64,000 nucleotides of DNA. Origin: Alphaproteobacteria bacterium. Lineage in GTDB: Bacteria; Pseudomonadota; Alphaproteobacteria; UBA6615. The notes under the pieces are model-generated. The model worked only from the letters and a program-made list of their open reading frames with translations, was not told where the DNA came from and did not search any database. Both the position numbers and the translations under genes were made by a program. Below are positions 53,489-63,260 of the stretch, one piece after another. The stretch's first letter is position 1. Every line of letters starts with the position of its first letter. The stretch lies in assembly GCA_021774575.1 (NCBI GenBank), contig JAJFIX010000009.1, positions 248,001 to 312,000 of the forward strand. Reading direction: 5' to 3'.

Positions 53489-54295
53489 TTAAACCGTTGC
53501 TAATTCGCCAGCCGACAAAACGAGTAACTCCCCATGGCCGAGGGGCCGCCAGGCCTCATCGGTCAATGGCACGCTGGCGATCAGAACCGCCTCCTGGACG
53601 CCGGTAGATGGGGCGACTATGTGCAAGCCATCGGCGGCAAAGCTCGGTGACAGCATGGCGCAGGCGCGTTGTAATATGTGTAAACCCGGCGGCCTAATTT
53701 CACCATCGCTTTGGGTGCGCCGGTCGGCATGGGCAAATATTACTTCGCTGTCGCCATAAAGGAAATTGGCCGGGCCAAGGGCTTGGATATCCTTAGCGAA
53801 CTGGGCCACGACTTCAAGTCGTTGATCGAGGGGTGGTGGTGTTTGATCTTTCCAGATTGCGGCCATGCGGTGCAATAGGGCGCAGAACGCATATTCGGAA
53901 TCCGTGTCACCGATTGGCAGGTGGTTGTCCAGTGTTAGGCTGGAGGCCTGGTTGATGTCTTTTAAGTTGCCGTTATGGGCAAAAACATGTGCCTTGCCAC
54001 CCAGTTCCCGAACAAACGGATGGGTGTTTTTTAAAGCCACGTCTCCTTGGGTTGCTCGTCTGATATGCGAGATAACGGCCGAACTTTCGAACTTGTGGGT
54101 TTCGACAAAATCCATGAAGGCGCTGTCGCTAGCCGCAGCTGCTTCCTTTAGCAAATAGGCGTCGCCGTCATCGAAATAGGCGATCCCCCAGCCGTGTCGG
54201 TGATGCGCAGTCTCTCCCCCATGACGGGCGAATTCTTCTAGCGACAAACGCACCGTTGTCGGCAGGCGCGCCGACATGGCAAATAATTCACACAT
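53489..54295 (-). CDS. Class II glutamine amidotransferase-fold protein
   Basis: A 268-residue Ntn-hydrolase: with ATG 54295 the second residue is the nucleophilic Cys (MCELFAMSAR), which is exposed by Met removal. RRATQGDVALKNTHPFVREL and VFAHNGNLKDINQ are the glutamine-binding segments of the YafJ/EgtC branch. Such proteins release ammonia or cleave gamma-glutamyl groups; a stand-alone role is unknown. AAGGAA and GGGG precede the start. Confidence 0.85.
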   Translation of the reverse strand: MCELFAMSARLPTTVRLSLEEFARHGGETAHHRHGWGIAYFDDGDAYLLKEAAAASDSAFMDFVETHKFESSAVISHIRRATQGDVALKNTHPFVRELGGKAHVFAHNGNLKDINQASSLTLDNHLPIGDTDSEYAFCALLHRMAAIWKDQTPPPLDQRLEVVAQFAKDIQALGPANFLYGDSEVIFAHADRRTQSDGEIRPPGLHILQRACAMLSPSFAADGLHIVAPSTGVQEAVLIASVPLTDEAWRPLGHGELLVLSAGELATV

Positions 54296-54308
54296 GGACC
54301 CCAATTCC

Positions 54309-54818
54309 TTACATGTCGTCGGCTGCGGCTTCCGCCTCGGCCTTTATTGCTTGGTTCAAGGCGTCGAATGACGGCACGAAATCGTTCATATCGAATGCCA
54401 GTAGCAAAATTCCAGTGAAATATTCTGCTTGGGAAAAACGTGTTCCCCCGTCTTCGGTTTCTTCAAGGAGAAAATAATGCTCGCCGTCGAACAGGCCGGG
54501 GACGAGCAGGTGGCCCAACCATCTGAGTTCCTCGTTTTCCCGGGCGATCAAAACCGTCGGCTTGAAACTTGTCGGACTGTCGAGATGCTGCGCCTGCATC
54601 ACATTATCAAGCTGGGTACCGACCACCGCCTGACCGGCGGACTGTACGATAAAGGGATTCCAGTTGGCGTAATTCTCGAAATCGGTCAGGACGGCCCAGA
54701 CGGTGGCCGGTGGTGCGGCGATATCGACCACTGTTCGGATCTGCGCGTGTCGAGTAAAACCGAAGCCGTAGGCGGCGATAATGACGACCAAGAAGGCGAG
54801 GGCAATCTTTTTGATCAT
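54309..54818 (-). CDS. SRPBCC (START-like) domain protein with membrane anchor
   Basis: A 169-residue protein: an N-terminal hydrophobic anchor (KIALAFLVVIIAAYGFGF, residues 4-21), then a START/Bet v1-like domain, VDIAAPPATVWAVLTDFENYANWNPFI and LRWLGHLLVPGLFDGEHYFLLEE. Such domains bind hydrophobic ligands. GGGAGAG lies 6 bases before ATG 54818. It is 13 bp upstream of the amidotransferase on the same strand. Confidence 0.82.
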   Translation of the reverse strand: MIKKIALAFLVVIIAAYGFGFTRHAQIRTVVDIAAPPATVWAVLTDFENYANWNPFIVQSAGQAVVGTQLDNVMQAQHLDSPTSFKPTVLIARENEELRWLGHLLVPGLFDGEHYFLLEETEDGGTRFSQAEYFTGILLLAFDMNDFVPSFDALNQAIKAEAEAAADDM

Positions 54819-55042
54819 GGATCTCTCCCGAAGGGTTGAATACCGGTTCAAAAGCCTAGGTCACCGCCGGAGTCACCGGAACGAATATCCTTGAGAAATG
54901 GGGCCTGGTCAAATACATTAGATGAGAAATGGTTTGGGTGACCAATCGTTTATGCTCGAACCTTTTGCTGGGGAAACGATCCGGTTTTTCCAACTGGAAA
55001 TTGAACGCGATTTTGATCGAAAACAGGTATCGAGATACGGGT

Positions 55043-55528
55043 ATGGAAAAATCCATTCTGCGGCTGACTTTGAACGGTCGTGAGCGCGCCGATGCGGTCG
55101 ATGGCAACGTTTTGCTGATCGACTATATTCGTGAGATTGCCGGATTGACCGGGACAAAAATGGGCTGCGACGGGGGTGAGTGTGGCGCGTGCACGGTGCT
55201 GGTCGACGGCGAACCCAGGCTTGCCTGCATTAGTTTGGCGGCCTCGGCGGAAGGGCACGATGTTGAAACCATTGAAAGCCTGGCCGAGGGTACGCGGCTT
55301 TCCGCGCTGCAAAAGAGTTTTCACCAGAAACTTGGATCCCAGTGCGGGTTTTGCACTCCCGGCATGATCATGGCGTCGGAGGGTCTGTTGCGTAAAAACC
55401 CGGATCCCAGCGTCGAGGAAATTCGCACCGGGCTCAGTGGCAATATCTGCCGGTGTACCGGCTACGTAAAAATCATCGAATCAGTGCAGGACGCCGCCGA
55501 GCGTAAGGCGGAAGGAGACGCAGCGTGA
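55043..55528 (+). CDS. hcrC: 4-hydroxybenzoyl-CoA reductase gamma subunit ([2Fe-2S])
   Basis: A 161-residue electron-transfer subunit of the xanthine oxidase family. The plant-type cluster Cys are C42, C47, C50 and C62 ([16 protein letters not shown]), and the second cluster Cys are C101, C104, C136 and C138 ([15 protein letters not shown]). It passes electrons between the molybdenum subunit and the FAD subunit that follow. ATG 55043 begins at the family start; the frame upstream is not family-like. It overlaps the next gene in GTGA. Confidence 0.95.
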   Translation: MEKSILRLTLNGRERADAVDGNVLLIDYIREIAGLTGTKMGCDGGECGACTVLVDGEPRLACISLAASAEGHDVETIESLAEGTRLSALQKSFHQKLGSQCGFCTPGMIMASEGLLRKNPDPSVEEIRTGLSGNICRCTGYVKIIESVQDAAERKAEGDAA

Positions 55529-57873
55529 GCGCCGACCGACCGGCAATCGCGCGGCCAGCCGGCAAAAATGCGCTCATCGGTGAACGCACACCGTTGATTG
55601 ATGGGGCCGAAAAAGTCAGTGGCGTGGCTAAATATCCGGCGGATTTGGACGCGACCGGGGCCTTGGTTGGGCGCATTTATCGTAGCCCCTATGGTCATGC
55701 CGAGATTATCAACCTTGATGTCGAAGCGGCGCGCAAGATCCCGGGCGTGGTGGCAATCGTTACCGGTGATGATTGTGATGTCACCTATGGCATTTTGCCG
55801 GTGGCGCAGAACGAATACCCGTTGGCCCGGGGCAAGGTGCGGTATCGCGGCGAGCCAGTGGCGGCGGTGGCGGCGATCGATGAGGCGACGGCCGAGGCGG
55901 CCCTGCGGGCCATCGTCATGGAGGTCAATGAACTCCCCATCTATGACCGGTCCGAGGATAGCCGCGCTCCCGGCGCGGCCCTGTTGCATGACGATAAGCC
56001 GGACAATTTAGAGCGTTCGGTGCATACCGAGTTTGGCGATGTCGCGACGGAATTTGCCAATGCCGATATCGTCCGCGAGGCGGTCCATGATTGCGCCGAA
56101 GTCACCCAAATGCATATGGACCCCCATGCGGGCATTGCCGAATATGATGTCGAGCGCCACCGCTTGCTGTTGCAGAGTGCAACCCAGGTCCCTTATTACG
56201 TTCATCTGATGGTTGCCCAATGCATGAAGATGGATAAAAGCAGCATCCGGGTGATCAAGCCGTTTATCGGCGGCGGTTTTGGGGCGCGTACCGAAACTCT
56301 CAATTACGAACTGGTCCTTTGCCTGCTGGCCCGCGCGGCCAAGGGCAAGGTGCGGATAAAATTATCCCGCGAAGAGACATTTTTTACCCATCGCGGCCGT
56401 CCGCGCACCAAGATCAATATGAAGATCGGCATGAAAAAAGACGGGCGTTTCACCGCCTGTGAATGCACGGTCGAGCAGTCGGGCGGCGGCTATGGCGGCT
56501 ATGGCATTGTCACCATTCTCTATGCCGGGGCGCTTTTGAACGCGATTTACGATATTCCGGCGGTCAAATATGACGGCTATCGCGTCTACACCAATACCCC
56601 GCCCTGCGGCGCAATGCGCGGTCATGGCACTGTCGATGTTCGTCATGCGTTTGAGACCCTGCTCGATAAAATGGCAGAGGAGCTCGGGATCGACGCGCTG
56701 GAACTTCGACGGCGAAACTTTCTGCAGACCCCAACGACGACGATCAATGGCATTAAGGTTACCTCCTACGGCTTTCCAGATTGTATCGATTGGGCCGAAG
56801 AGGCCAGCGGCTGGAAAAAGCGTCACGGCCAACTGCCCTACGGTAAAGGGCTGGGCATTGCCTGCTCGCACTATGTCAGCGGCGCCGCCAAGCCGGTGCA
56901 TTGGACCGGCGAGCCCCATGCGACGGTTAATTTAAAACTCGATTACGATGCCGGGGTGACGGTGCTGACCGGCGCGGCCGATATTGGCCAGGGGTCGAGT
57001 ACGATCTTGGCTCAGGTGGTCGGTGAGGTGCTTGGTCTCGGTCTCAACCGGATTACGGTGATCGCCAATGATAGTCGGATCACGCCAAAAGATAACGGGT
57101 CCTATTCTTCGCGGGTCACGTTTATGGTCGGCAATGCCGCGCTCGAAGCGGCCCAGAATTTGCAAAAACTGCTGATCGAAGCGGCGGCCCGCAAGATGGA
57201 GGCAAAACCCGAAGACATTGAATGTCTGGGCGAGATATATCGGGTGGCGGCCAAGCAGGGCGTCGAGATGTCTTACGAAGATGTCGTGCGCGAGGCGCTG
57301 GTTGATACGGGCACGATTACGGTCAAGGGCAATTTCACCGTGCCCCGGGAATATCAGGGTGGCAAGTTCCATGGCGCCGCAGTTGGGCCGAGCATGGCCT
57401 ATTCCTACGCCGCCCTCGCCGTTGAGGTCGATGTCGACGAGATCACCGGGCGGGTCAATATCGAAAATATCTGGGTCGCCCATGATTGCGGCTATGCCCT
57501 CAACCCGCTGGCCGTCGAAGGCCAAATTCAAGGCGCGGTGTGGATGGGCCTCGGCCAGGCGGTGAGCGAGGAAAATCGGTATTTTAAAGGCTTGCTCGTC
57601 GGCCCCAACGTCCTCGATTACCGGGTGCCGACGATCAAGGACTCGCCCCATATCGAGGTCAAAATTGTCGAGAGCAATGACCCCAACGGACCCTTTGGCG
57701 CCAAGGAAGCGAGCGAAGGGGCGCTGGCCGCCGTGCTGCCCGCCGTCGCCAATGCCGTCTATGACGCGATCGGCATACGCGTCGACGATATGCCGCTGAC
57801 CCCGGAACGGATTGTCGACGCAATGGTCAAACACGAGCGCGACACCAAGGCGCAACGCCAAGCCGCCCAATAA
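55525..57873 (+). CDS. hcrA: 4-hydroxybenzoyl-CoA reductase alpha subunit (molybdenum cofactor)
   Basis: A 782-residue catalytic subunit of the xanthine oxidase family. Seen: [47 protein letters not shown] (about 245-255), [32 protein letters not shown], and [12 protein letters not shown] near the C-terminus with the catalytic Glu. Together with the special FAD subunit, this marks HCR, which reductively removes the phenolic OH of 4-hydroxybenzoyl-CoA to give benzoyl-CoA. The start is GTG overlapping the gamma-subunit stop by 4 bp. Confidence 0.92.
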   Translation: MSADRPAIARPAGKNALIGERTPLIDGAEKVSGVAKYPADLDATGALVGRIYRSPYGHAEIINLDVEAARKIPGVVAIVTGDDCDVTYGILPVAQNEYPLARGKVRYRGEPVAAVAAIDEATAEAALRAIVMEVNELPIYDRSEDSRAPGAALLHDDKPDNLERSVHTEFGDVATEFANADIVREAVHDCAEVTQMHMDPHAGIAEYDVERHRLLLQSATQVPYYVHLMVAQCMKMDKSSIRVIKPFIGGGFGARTETLNYELVLCLLARAAKGKVRIKLSREETFFTHRGRPRTKINMKIGMKKDGRFTACECTVEQSGGGYGGYGIVTILYAGALLNAIYDIPAVKYDGYRVYTNTPPCGAMRGHGTVDVRHAFETLLDKMAEELGIDALELRRRNFLQTPTTTINGIKVTSYGFPDCIDWAEEASGWKKRHGQLPYGKGLGIACSHYVSGAAKPVHWTGEPHATVNLKLDYDAGVTVLTGAADIGQGSSTILAQVVGEVLGLGLNRITVIANDSRITPKDNGSYSSRVTFMVGNAALEAAQNLQKLLIEAAARKMEAKPEDIECLGEIYRVAAKQGVEMSYEDVVREALVDTGTITVKGNFTVPREYQGGKFHGAAVGPSMAYSYAALAVEVDVDEITGRVNIENIWVAHDCGYALNPLAVEGQIQGAVWMGLGQAVSEENRYFKGLLVGPNVLDYRVPTIKDSPHIEVKIVESNDPNGPFGAKEASEGALAAVLPAVANAVYDAIGIRVDDMPLTPERIVDAMVKHERDTKAQRQAAQ

Positions 57874-57905
57874 AAATAGACAGTAAGAAAACGAGAACAG
57901 TCGAT

Positions 57906-58889
57906 ATGGAATATATGCCGCCCTTTGAAGTCTTGAAACCGTCGACAATCGACGAGGCGGTGGCATTGCACGGGCAAACGCCGGAGGCGCGGTTCCTCGC
58001 CGGGGGCACCGATATCATTCCCAATATCCGTCGGGGCATTGTCGCCCCCGGCGCGCTGATCGAACTTTCCGGCATTGCCGAAATGCAAGAAATTACGCAG
58101 ACCGAAGATGGCGGTTTGAACATCGGTGCCGGCGTCACCCTAGCCCAGCTCGAAACCGACCCGCGCATTGCCGCCGCCTATCCCGCCATCGCCAAGGCAG
58201 CGTCCGAGGTCGCCGCAAATTCACACCGCAATGTGGGCACCCTGGGCGGCAATCTCTGCCTCGATACAAGATGCGTCTATTACAACCAGAGCGAATGGTG
58301 GCGGTCGAGCAATGATTACTGCCTGAAACATCGCGGCGAAATCTGTCACGTCGCGCCAAAAAGCAAGCGCTGCTTTGCCGCATTCAGCGGCGATGTCGCC
58401 CCGACCCTGATGATCATGGACGCCACCGTCGATCTCGCCGGCCCAAACGGCCGCCGCACCATCGCCTTACCCGACCTCTATCAAGCCGACGGCGCCGCGC
58501 ACCTTCTGATCGGCAAAGACGAAATCCTCACCGCCGTCACCCTGCCTCCCAATGATGGTTGGGCCACCGGCTACGCCAAGGTACGGGTCCGCGTCTCCAT
58601 CGACTTCCCCCTGGCCGGCATCGCCATCGCCCTCAAGCGCGACGGCGAAAAACTCAAAGCCATCAAAATCGCCGTCACCGGCCTCGACTCCCAGCCCATC
58701 ACCCTGGCCGGCGCCGACGCTCTAGCCAACCACCCCTTCGACGACGCCCTGCTCCAATCCCTGGAAGGCCTGCTGCCCAAACAAATCCAACCCATGACCA
58801 GCACGCTAACGCCCCCGGGATACCGGCGGAGGGTGTCGGGCAATTTGATCAAGGCGTTGGCAAAGGAACTGTTCGCGACAGCGGGATAG
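57906..58889 (+). CDS. hcrB: 4-hydroxybenzoyl-CoA reductase beta subunit (FAD, [4Fe-4S])
   Basis: A 327-residue FAD-binding subunit. FAD segments are FLAGGTDIIPNIRRG (30-44) and NSHRNVGTLGGNLCLD (105-120). It has the extra loop unique to HCR with C123, C139, C147 and C156, which in the Thauera enzyme (C122, C138, C146, C155) hold a [4Fe-4S] cluster; ordinary xanthine dehydrogenases lack it. This is the best evidence for HCR identity. The cluster inverts electron flow to favour ring reduction. It lies 32 bp after hcrA. Confidence 0.95.
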   Translation: MEYMPPFEVLKPSTIDEAVALHGQTPEARFLAGGTDIIPNIRRGIVAPGALIELSGIAEMQEITQTEDGGLNIGAGVTLAQLETDPRIAAAYPAIAKAASEVAANSHRNVGTLGGNLCLDTRCVYYNQSEWWRSSNDYCLKHRGEICHVAPKSKRCFAAFSGDVAPTLMIMDATVDLAGPNGRRTIALPDLYQADGAAHLLIGKDEILTAVTLPPNDGWATGYAKVRVRVSIDFPLAGIAIALKRDGEKLKAIKIAVTGLDSQPITLAGADALANHPFDDALLQSLEGLLPKQIQPMTSTLTPPGYRRRVSGNLIKALAKELFATAG

Positions 58890-59169
58890 TACCGGAGGGG
58901 GGGCGGAAATTCGGGTGCGTATTAGGGTTTGAGATATCTAACATGTCCCCATATTTTCCCAGTGCGGCGAGCGGAATATTACCTATTGTTAATGTTCAAA
59001 TTCCCAGGCGATTTACTAGGTAAATATATAGTAGGATGTTTAATTCGCCCGATTGTGATTTACTAAAGACATAGTGCGTGATTTGTTTTTCCCGGATCCC
59101 GTTCGCGAATGGTTGACTGGGGAAATGCCTATCATGTGTGTTGGTATCTTAAAAGCGGAGTTCGTAATT

Positions 59170-59649
59170 ATGTCTTTTTCATCTTGCGCAACGACCGGCA
59201 AGAACCGCGCCGGTTTTGTTTCCTCTCTCCTATGCGGCGCACTTACACTGACGCTATCGGGCGGGGTCGTCATTTTCTCCGGCGGCGATGCTGTTGCCCA
59301 GGGCATGAATACGGATCTCGATAGACAGGAAGTACTTCCGACCCAAACTTTCACGGGTGCGAGTCCGATCGTCGATCGGGAAGATGGGACGAAAAATGGC
59401 GGCCTTGGCGACGGTAGGGGCGAAAGAAACTATGTGGGGTGCAGCGATTCTCGTGACGGGCAGAGGACGAATTGCCGGGTAAGGGAACCCGGTGGCCCCG
59501 GCGCGAACCAAGACGACAATGGACTTACATGGGTTCATCCGGGGCCTGCACTGCGCGGCGGGGAGGAGTTTGACCGCTGGGGTCCTCACCGGCCCACGCA
59601 TGTTTGTGTCCACCTTTTAAGTGGGTATGTTAAATGTGGACCTTCATAG
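59170..59649 (+). CDS. Exported hypothetical protein
   Basis: A 159-residue protein with a signal peptide: basic TGKNRAG then FVSSLLCGALTLTLSGGVVIFSGG and a likely cleavage after AVAQ (about residue 45). The mature part is Gly/Asp-rich with four Cys (YVGCSDS, RTNCRVR, HVCVH, VKCGPS), which could make two disulfides. GGAG is 11 bases before ATG 59170; ATG 59074 in the same frame is less likely. No family is recognised. No gene is seen in the 280 bp upstream. Confidence 0.6.
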   Translation: MSFSSCATTGKNRAGFVSSLLCGALTLTLSGGVVIFSGGDAVAQGMNTDLDRQEVLPTQTFTGASPIVDREDGTKNGGLGDGRGERNYVGCSDSRDGQRTNCRVREPGGPGANQDDNGLTWVHPGPALRGGEEFDRWGPHRPTHVCVHLLSGYVKCGPS

Positions 59650-59662
59650 TGCGGAAGATACG

Positions 59663-59712
59663 GAAGATACGGGGACACGTTACTTATGAAGATACGGGGA
59701 CACGTTACTTAT
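59663..59712. repeat. 25-bp tandem repeat with GGGGACACGTTACTTAT core
   Basis: Two exact copies, 59663-59687 and 59688-59712, of a 25-bp unit containing GAAGATACGG then GGACACGTTACTTAT. The GGGGACAC core reappears at 60594. Such motifs often flank REP-associated (Y1-type) transposases; none is present here, so these look like leftover or mobilised repeats. Confidence 0.8.
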
Positions 59713-59777
59713 CTCCGTGTTTCATGGCTAGATTCATTTGGCAGTAGCAAAGCCGGTTAGGGAAGTTGGGCGGCGTG

Positions 59778-60200
59778 TTACACACTCGGGGGGCGGCGTA
59801 TTGGTCTTGGCTCCAAGCCTGCCAGTGCTTTTGCAATGACACGCATCGCGCCTCTAACATCCTTGCCTTGTATGTTTTCGAGCAGTTGGGCGGTTTGCGC
59901 GGATTTTAGTGAAACATCGGTCGCCGCTTGCACGCGACCACTATTGCCCAGACCGTCGAAAAACGCGTTCGGTGTGACGCCCAGAATCTGCGCCAGTTGG
60001 TAGAGCTTGCTGGCTGAAATTCGGTTGGCGCCAGTCTCGTATTTTTGTACTTGCTGGAAGGACAAACCAAGGTGGACGGCGAGCGTCGCATGGGTGAGGC
60101 CACGGGTGGTGCGCAAGGCGCGCAGGCGGGTACCGACATGGGTGTCAATTTGCTTCGGGGTCAAACATGTCATGAGGTTAGCCCGGTTGCTGGAAGACAT
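59778..60200 (-). CDS. XRE family helix-turn-helix regulator
   Basis: A 140-residue regulator with a Cro/C1-type domain: LTPKQIDTHVGTRLRALRTTRGLTHATLAVHLGLSFQQVQKYETGANRISASKLYQLAQILGV (about 13-76). The C-terminal part is short and of unknown role. The pattern with FQQVQKYETGANRIS is common in alphaproteobacterial chromosomal and phage-like regulators. It is divergent from the short HTH gene at 60355 across an AT-rich 150 bp. Start 60200 or ATG 60173; neither has a good ribosome binding site. Confidence 0.82.
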   Translation of the reverse strand: MSSSNRANLMTCLTPKQIDTHVGTRLRALRTTRGLTHATLAVHLGLSFQQVQKYETGANRISASKLYQLAQILGVTPNAFFDGLGNSGRVQAATDVSLKSAQTAQLLENIQGKDVRGAMRVIAKALAGLEPRPIRRPPSV

Positions 60201-60354
60201 TTTTTGAAAAAAAAGGTGCTAAGTGTTTGGTGTCGTGAACGTAGCCAAGATATGTTTGAAATCAACATTATAAAGTCGAAAATATCCAAAACAAGTAAAT
60301 AAAAACAAAATAAAGTCGATAATACGTATTTATAGTCCAAATGGCATCGATAAA

Positions 60355-60582
60355 ATGCCCTGCATGACACCCAAACAATGTTCAGGCGCGCGCGGCGTGC
60401 TGCAATGGAGTTATAAGCGGCTGGCCAAGGAGGCCGGGCTATTGGACTATCGCGTCACGGCAAGATTCGAAAAAGGCCATAATATCAAAAGCTCAACCTT
60501 CGCAGTTATCCGCAAGACATTATTGGAAAACGGTATCGCGTTTGCCGAAGATGGGTTGTCGATTTCCTGGGTGGAGGCGTAA
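60355..60582 (+). CDS. Short HTH-like protein
   Basis: A 75-residue protein with the shape of a minimal XRE domain: MTPKQCSGARGVLQWSYKRLAKEAGLLDYRVTARFEKGHNIKSSTFAVIRKTLLENGIAF. It matches small phage-like proteins in which a helix-turn-helix is followed by AIRxxLExxGIxF. ATG 60364 is an alternative start. Its divergent pairing with the XRE gene at 60200 suggests shared control; a toxin-antitoxin or prophage-relic role is possible but unsupported. Confidence 0.6.
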   Translation: MPCMTPKQCSGARGVLQWSYKRLAKEAGLLDYRVTARFEKGHNIKSSTFAVIRKTLLENGIAFAEDGLSISWVEA

Positions 60583-60743
60583 TCGGACGAAACGGGGACA
60601 CACTATGCGTCTGGGACTGCTTAGCTCCGTTCCCGTGGCTCCCGCAGCGGGCCAGTCAAGCGCTTCTGAGCCTGCGCACGGTCGACCCGACGACCCTACC
60701 AGGCATTTTATTTGGTAGGATCGCCGGGTGACTTGCGCTCCTT

Positions 60744-61370
60744 TTAGCGGGCGGCGCGTTTATCCGTCGGTGGGAAGTAGAGCCAGTCGCCACTGCCGGC
60801 GGCCGCGGTGTGGCAAGCGACGCAGAACTGAACGCTCTCCTCTCCGGGACCGCCGGTTTGGCCTACGACGGTGCCGTCCGGTGTGATCATGGCGAATTTC
60901 CAATCACCGGTCGCCGAACTGAATCCGGCTGGCATTTTTTCCATGAATGCCATCGGTGCCGGGACGACGCCGTCTTCGGTTTGCCCCATGCCGTCTTTGA
61001 CCACGATTGAGCCGACCGGAAACTCCTCGCCGCCAAATGCGGAATACGCCGTTTCGGCTGCCTCGTTTGCGTAAACGTGGACAGTAAGGTCGGAATGGGT
61101 GATCGAGAAATAGGGCGTGGTCGTAAATCTTGCCCAATCTGTATAATCCGCACCCACCAGCCCGGAGTTGGCATATCCGTTCGCTAGCCCTGGAAGTAGA
61201 CCTTGATAGGCTGCCTCCGCTTCAGCTGGGTTTAGCCGGTCAACAAATTGCATGCCCGGCAGAGCATGGGTGTCGCCTTCTTGAGCCCACACGCCAATGC
61301 TTGACGTGGCAACGGTGAAAACCGACGCCAAGACCATTGGAATAAACACACCTATCTTCTTTCGTCTCAT
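60744..61370 (-). CDS. Cytochrome P460 family protein
   Basis: A 208-residue exported c-type haem protein. Residues 1-30 are a signal peptide ending VWAQ. The domain PYFSITHSDLTVHVYANEAAETAYSAFGGEEFPVGSIVVKDGM is typical of cytochrome P460, and CVACH (about 183-187) is the haem c site, followed by DWLYFPPTDK. P460 relatives oxidise hydroxylamine or nitric oxide when a Lys cross-link is present; that cannot be judged here. GGAG lies 9 bases before ATG 61370. Confidence 0.85.
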   Translation of the reverse strand: MRRKKIGVFIPMVLASVFTVATSSIGVWAQEGDTHALPGMQFVDRLNPAEAEAAYQGLLPGLANGYANSGLVGADYTDWARFTTTPYFSITHSDLTVHVYANEAAETAYSAFGGEEFPVGSIVVKDGMGQTEDGVVPAPMAFMEKMPAGFSSATGDWKFAMITPDGTVVGQTGGPGEESVQFCVACHTAAAGSGDWLYFPPTDKRAAR

Positions 61371-61698
61371 AAAATAATCTCCAATTGAACGTTAATGAGG
61401 TGACGACTGTCACAATCCACGACGACGCCCTGAATTAGAGGTGTCGTAGAGCGCGAGGACCCTATCTGAGTGCAATAAATGCAAAATTGAGCAAGATCAA
61501 TGATTCTAATTCATTAAACTTGAATTGTTATTGTGAGTATATTAAGCTATTGATTTTATTCAATATATAATTTTATTATTGCATTTCAATCATGGGTAAC
61601 AATCACGTGATGAAATAGGACCTGGTGGAAAATACCATTTTTTCGTAAATCGGTGAATTAAAATTAGTAACCTTAACTTATGCGCAGACCATTTGAAT
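61371..61698. other. AT-rich intergenic region
   Basis: About 330 bp between divergent cytochrome and XRE-cupin genes. Bases 61480-61580 are unusually AT-rich (ATTAAGCTATTGATTTTATT and similar), consistent with promoters. No gene, RNA or clear repeat is seen. Confidence 0.5.
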
Positions 61699-62337
61699 AT
61701 GCTAGATGAGCAAATCACTTTCTTCACGAGGAGGCTTGGTTTGGCCGTGTCGACTAGTAAACAGCAGGAACAGAGCCCCAATCGAACGGAGATCGGGTCG
61801 AAGTTGCGGCGCGCCCGGCGGGCGAGACGAATGCGTATTAGGGAAGTTGCTCAATTGGCTGGGTGCACCGAGAGCATGCTTTCCAAAATAGAAACCAACA
61901 AGGCGACGCCTTCGCTCGAATTGCTGCATAAAATTGTCGAAGTTGTTGGAACCAATATCAGCAACTTGTTTGCGAATGGACCGGCGGATGAACAAATAGT
62001 TCAGCGCGCGGGTTCGCGTTCAGTTGTCGAGGTCAGGCCTGGCTCGGAAGGCGGGGTTAGCCTTGAACTCCTCGTGCCGCAGGTGGATGCACATCTATTG
62101 CAGGGGAATATACATATCGTGCCTCCTGGCGCGGGAAGTCAGGGTGCCATCCGACATGATGGTGAGGAAATCGGGTATGTCTTAACCGGTGAGCTAGAAC
62201 TTACCGTCGCCGGCAAAACTTATTTTCTGAACGAAGGTGATTCCTTTTATTTTCGGTCTAGCCTAGATCATGGCTACATCAATAAGGGCGAAAAAGAAGC
62301 GCGGATCGCCTGGATCAATTCACCGCCAACGTTTTGA
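61699..62337 (+). CDS. XRE-cupin transcriptional regulator
   Basis: About 212 residues: a Cro/C1-type domain IGSKLRRARRARRMRIREVAQLAGCTESMLSKIETNKATPSLELLHKIVEVVGTNISNLF (about 32-90) and a C-terminal cupin, IHIVPPGAGSQGAIRHDGEEIGYVLTGELELTVAGKTYFLNEGDSFYFRSSLDHGYINKG. PuuR-type regulators with this layout often control amino-acid or polyamine use. TTG 61693 precedes ATG 61699; no good ribosome binding site. Its target is unknown. Confidence 0.88.
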   Translation: MLDEQITFFTRRLGLAVSTSKQQEQSPNRTEIGSKLRRARRARRMRIREVAQLAGCTESMLSKIETNKATPSLELLHKIVEVVGTNISNLFANGPADEQIVQRAGSRSVVEVRPGSEGGVSLELLVPQVDAHLLQGNIHIVPPGAGSQGAIRHDGEEIGYVLTGELELTVAGKTYFLNEGDSFYFRSSLDHGYINKGEKEARIAWINSPPTF

Positions 62338-62533
62338 GAAAACGGCTAGTAGGTGCATGGTAATGGGCTCACATTCCAAATGCACTTAGCGCACCTTGTC
62401 GGACCTTGTGAGGTGTCTGATCGGCAAATTCATGTCGCGTTCGCGCCATTTTAATCGCGCACCCTGAGGTGAAACGGACAGTGCCCAATTTGAGCACTTG
62501 GGCTTTGCCAACCTGATGAGACCTGAATCAACA

Positions 62534-62565
62534 CTCATCCCAAGGGGTTGAACCCTTGGGATGAG
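62534..62565. terminator. Strong inverted repeat (terminator-like)
   Basis: Perfect 13-bp stem CTCATCCCAAGGG (62534-62546) / CCCTTGGGATGAG (62553-62565) with a 6-base loop. It lies about 200 bp after the XRE-cupin gene and 26 bp after the stop of the minus-strand remnant at 62591. T-rich tails are weak on both sides. Confidence 0.65.
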
Positions 62566-62590
62566 CTAAGCTTTGTTGACCAACTATTGG

Positions 62591-62920
62591 CTAGTCGAGG
62601 TTCTGGTAGAACCGTTCGTCATACAAGCTGCCGGTTAGCGGGTTGAACAGGAATTGCGGGTCGGCAGGAACGCCGCTACCTGGTGCGATGCCGTGCAAAC
62701 CGTCGCGGAAATTCTTGGCGTCGGCGGTCAGCGAGTGAATGATCTGACGTTGGGGGTTTTCCCAAACCTCGACGATCGACATATGGTTTGGGCGATTGGC
62801 CTGGGTCAGGACTTCGAAATGCACGTTACCTGCATGTTGGGCGCTGGCGGCTGCCAGCGTTTCGATGAGTTCATTGCCGCAGGGGTCGGCCGGGCTAACC
62901 TGGCGACTGCGGGTTTATCG
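62591..62920 (-). pseudogene. Truncated antibiotic biosynthesis monooxygenase-like protein
   Basis: The frame reads NELIETLAAASAQHAGNVHFEVLTQANRPNHMSIVEVWENP and ends SGVPADPQFLFNPLTGSLYDERFYQNLD, the C-terminal two thirds of an ABM-domain (putative quinol monooxygenase-like) protein. A TAA interrupts the frame upstream before the first beta strand, and no good start exists; a GTG at 62824 would give only 77 residues. It is probably a broken gene. Confidence 0.6.
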
Positions 62921-63040
62921 ATTTTCGCAACGTTGCAGGCCAAAACGGATATTTAGTTGACCGGTCGATTTGGTCTATAGTTCCGACTATGAAACCCAAA
63001 GGTAAAACCAAACAGGCTCCATACAAACGCCGCCTTGACG

Positions 63041-63187
63041 ATGGCGATATCTGAGGGAGCGGCCTCGATTGTTGATGCTGAAAAAGAAGACGTAGCACTC
63101 TATGAAAAGTATAAATCCTTATACAGCTATGGTGTGTATGTAGCTCAGAAAATTGGCTACCTATCGATGTGGGCCACGTTTTTCTGA
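63041..63187 (+). CDS. Possible small protein
   Basis: A 48-residue frame, MAISEGAASIVDAEKEDVALYEKYKSLYSYG and continuing VYVAQKIGYLSMWATFF. The composition is protein-like with an amphipathic charged start, but there is no clear ribosome binding site or known family. It may be a remnant. The rest of 62957-63260 holds nothing recognisable. Confidence 0.25.
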   Translation: MAISEGAASIVDAEKEDVALYEKYKSLYSYGVYVAQKIGYLSMWATFF

Positions 63188-63260
63188 TCGCAATGTTTGG
63201 CAATGCACCGATGAGCAACCGTCTCGCCGCCATGAATTTAAATTGTTCGGAGGCAGCCAC

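Noticed and set aside
60695-60719. A hairpin CCTACCA/TGGTAGG after the cytochrome P460 gene
   Set aside because: The 7-bp stem has no T-run in the gene's direction, so a terminator cannot be claimed.
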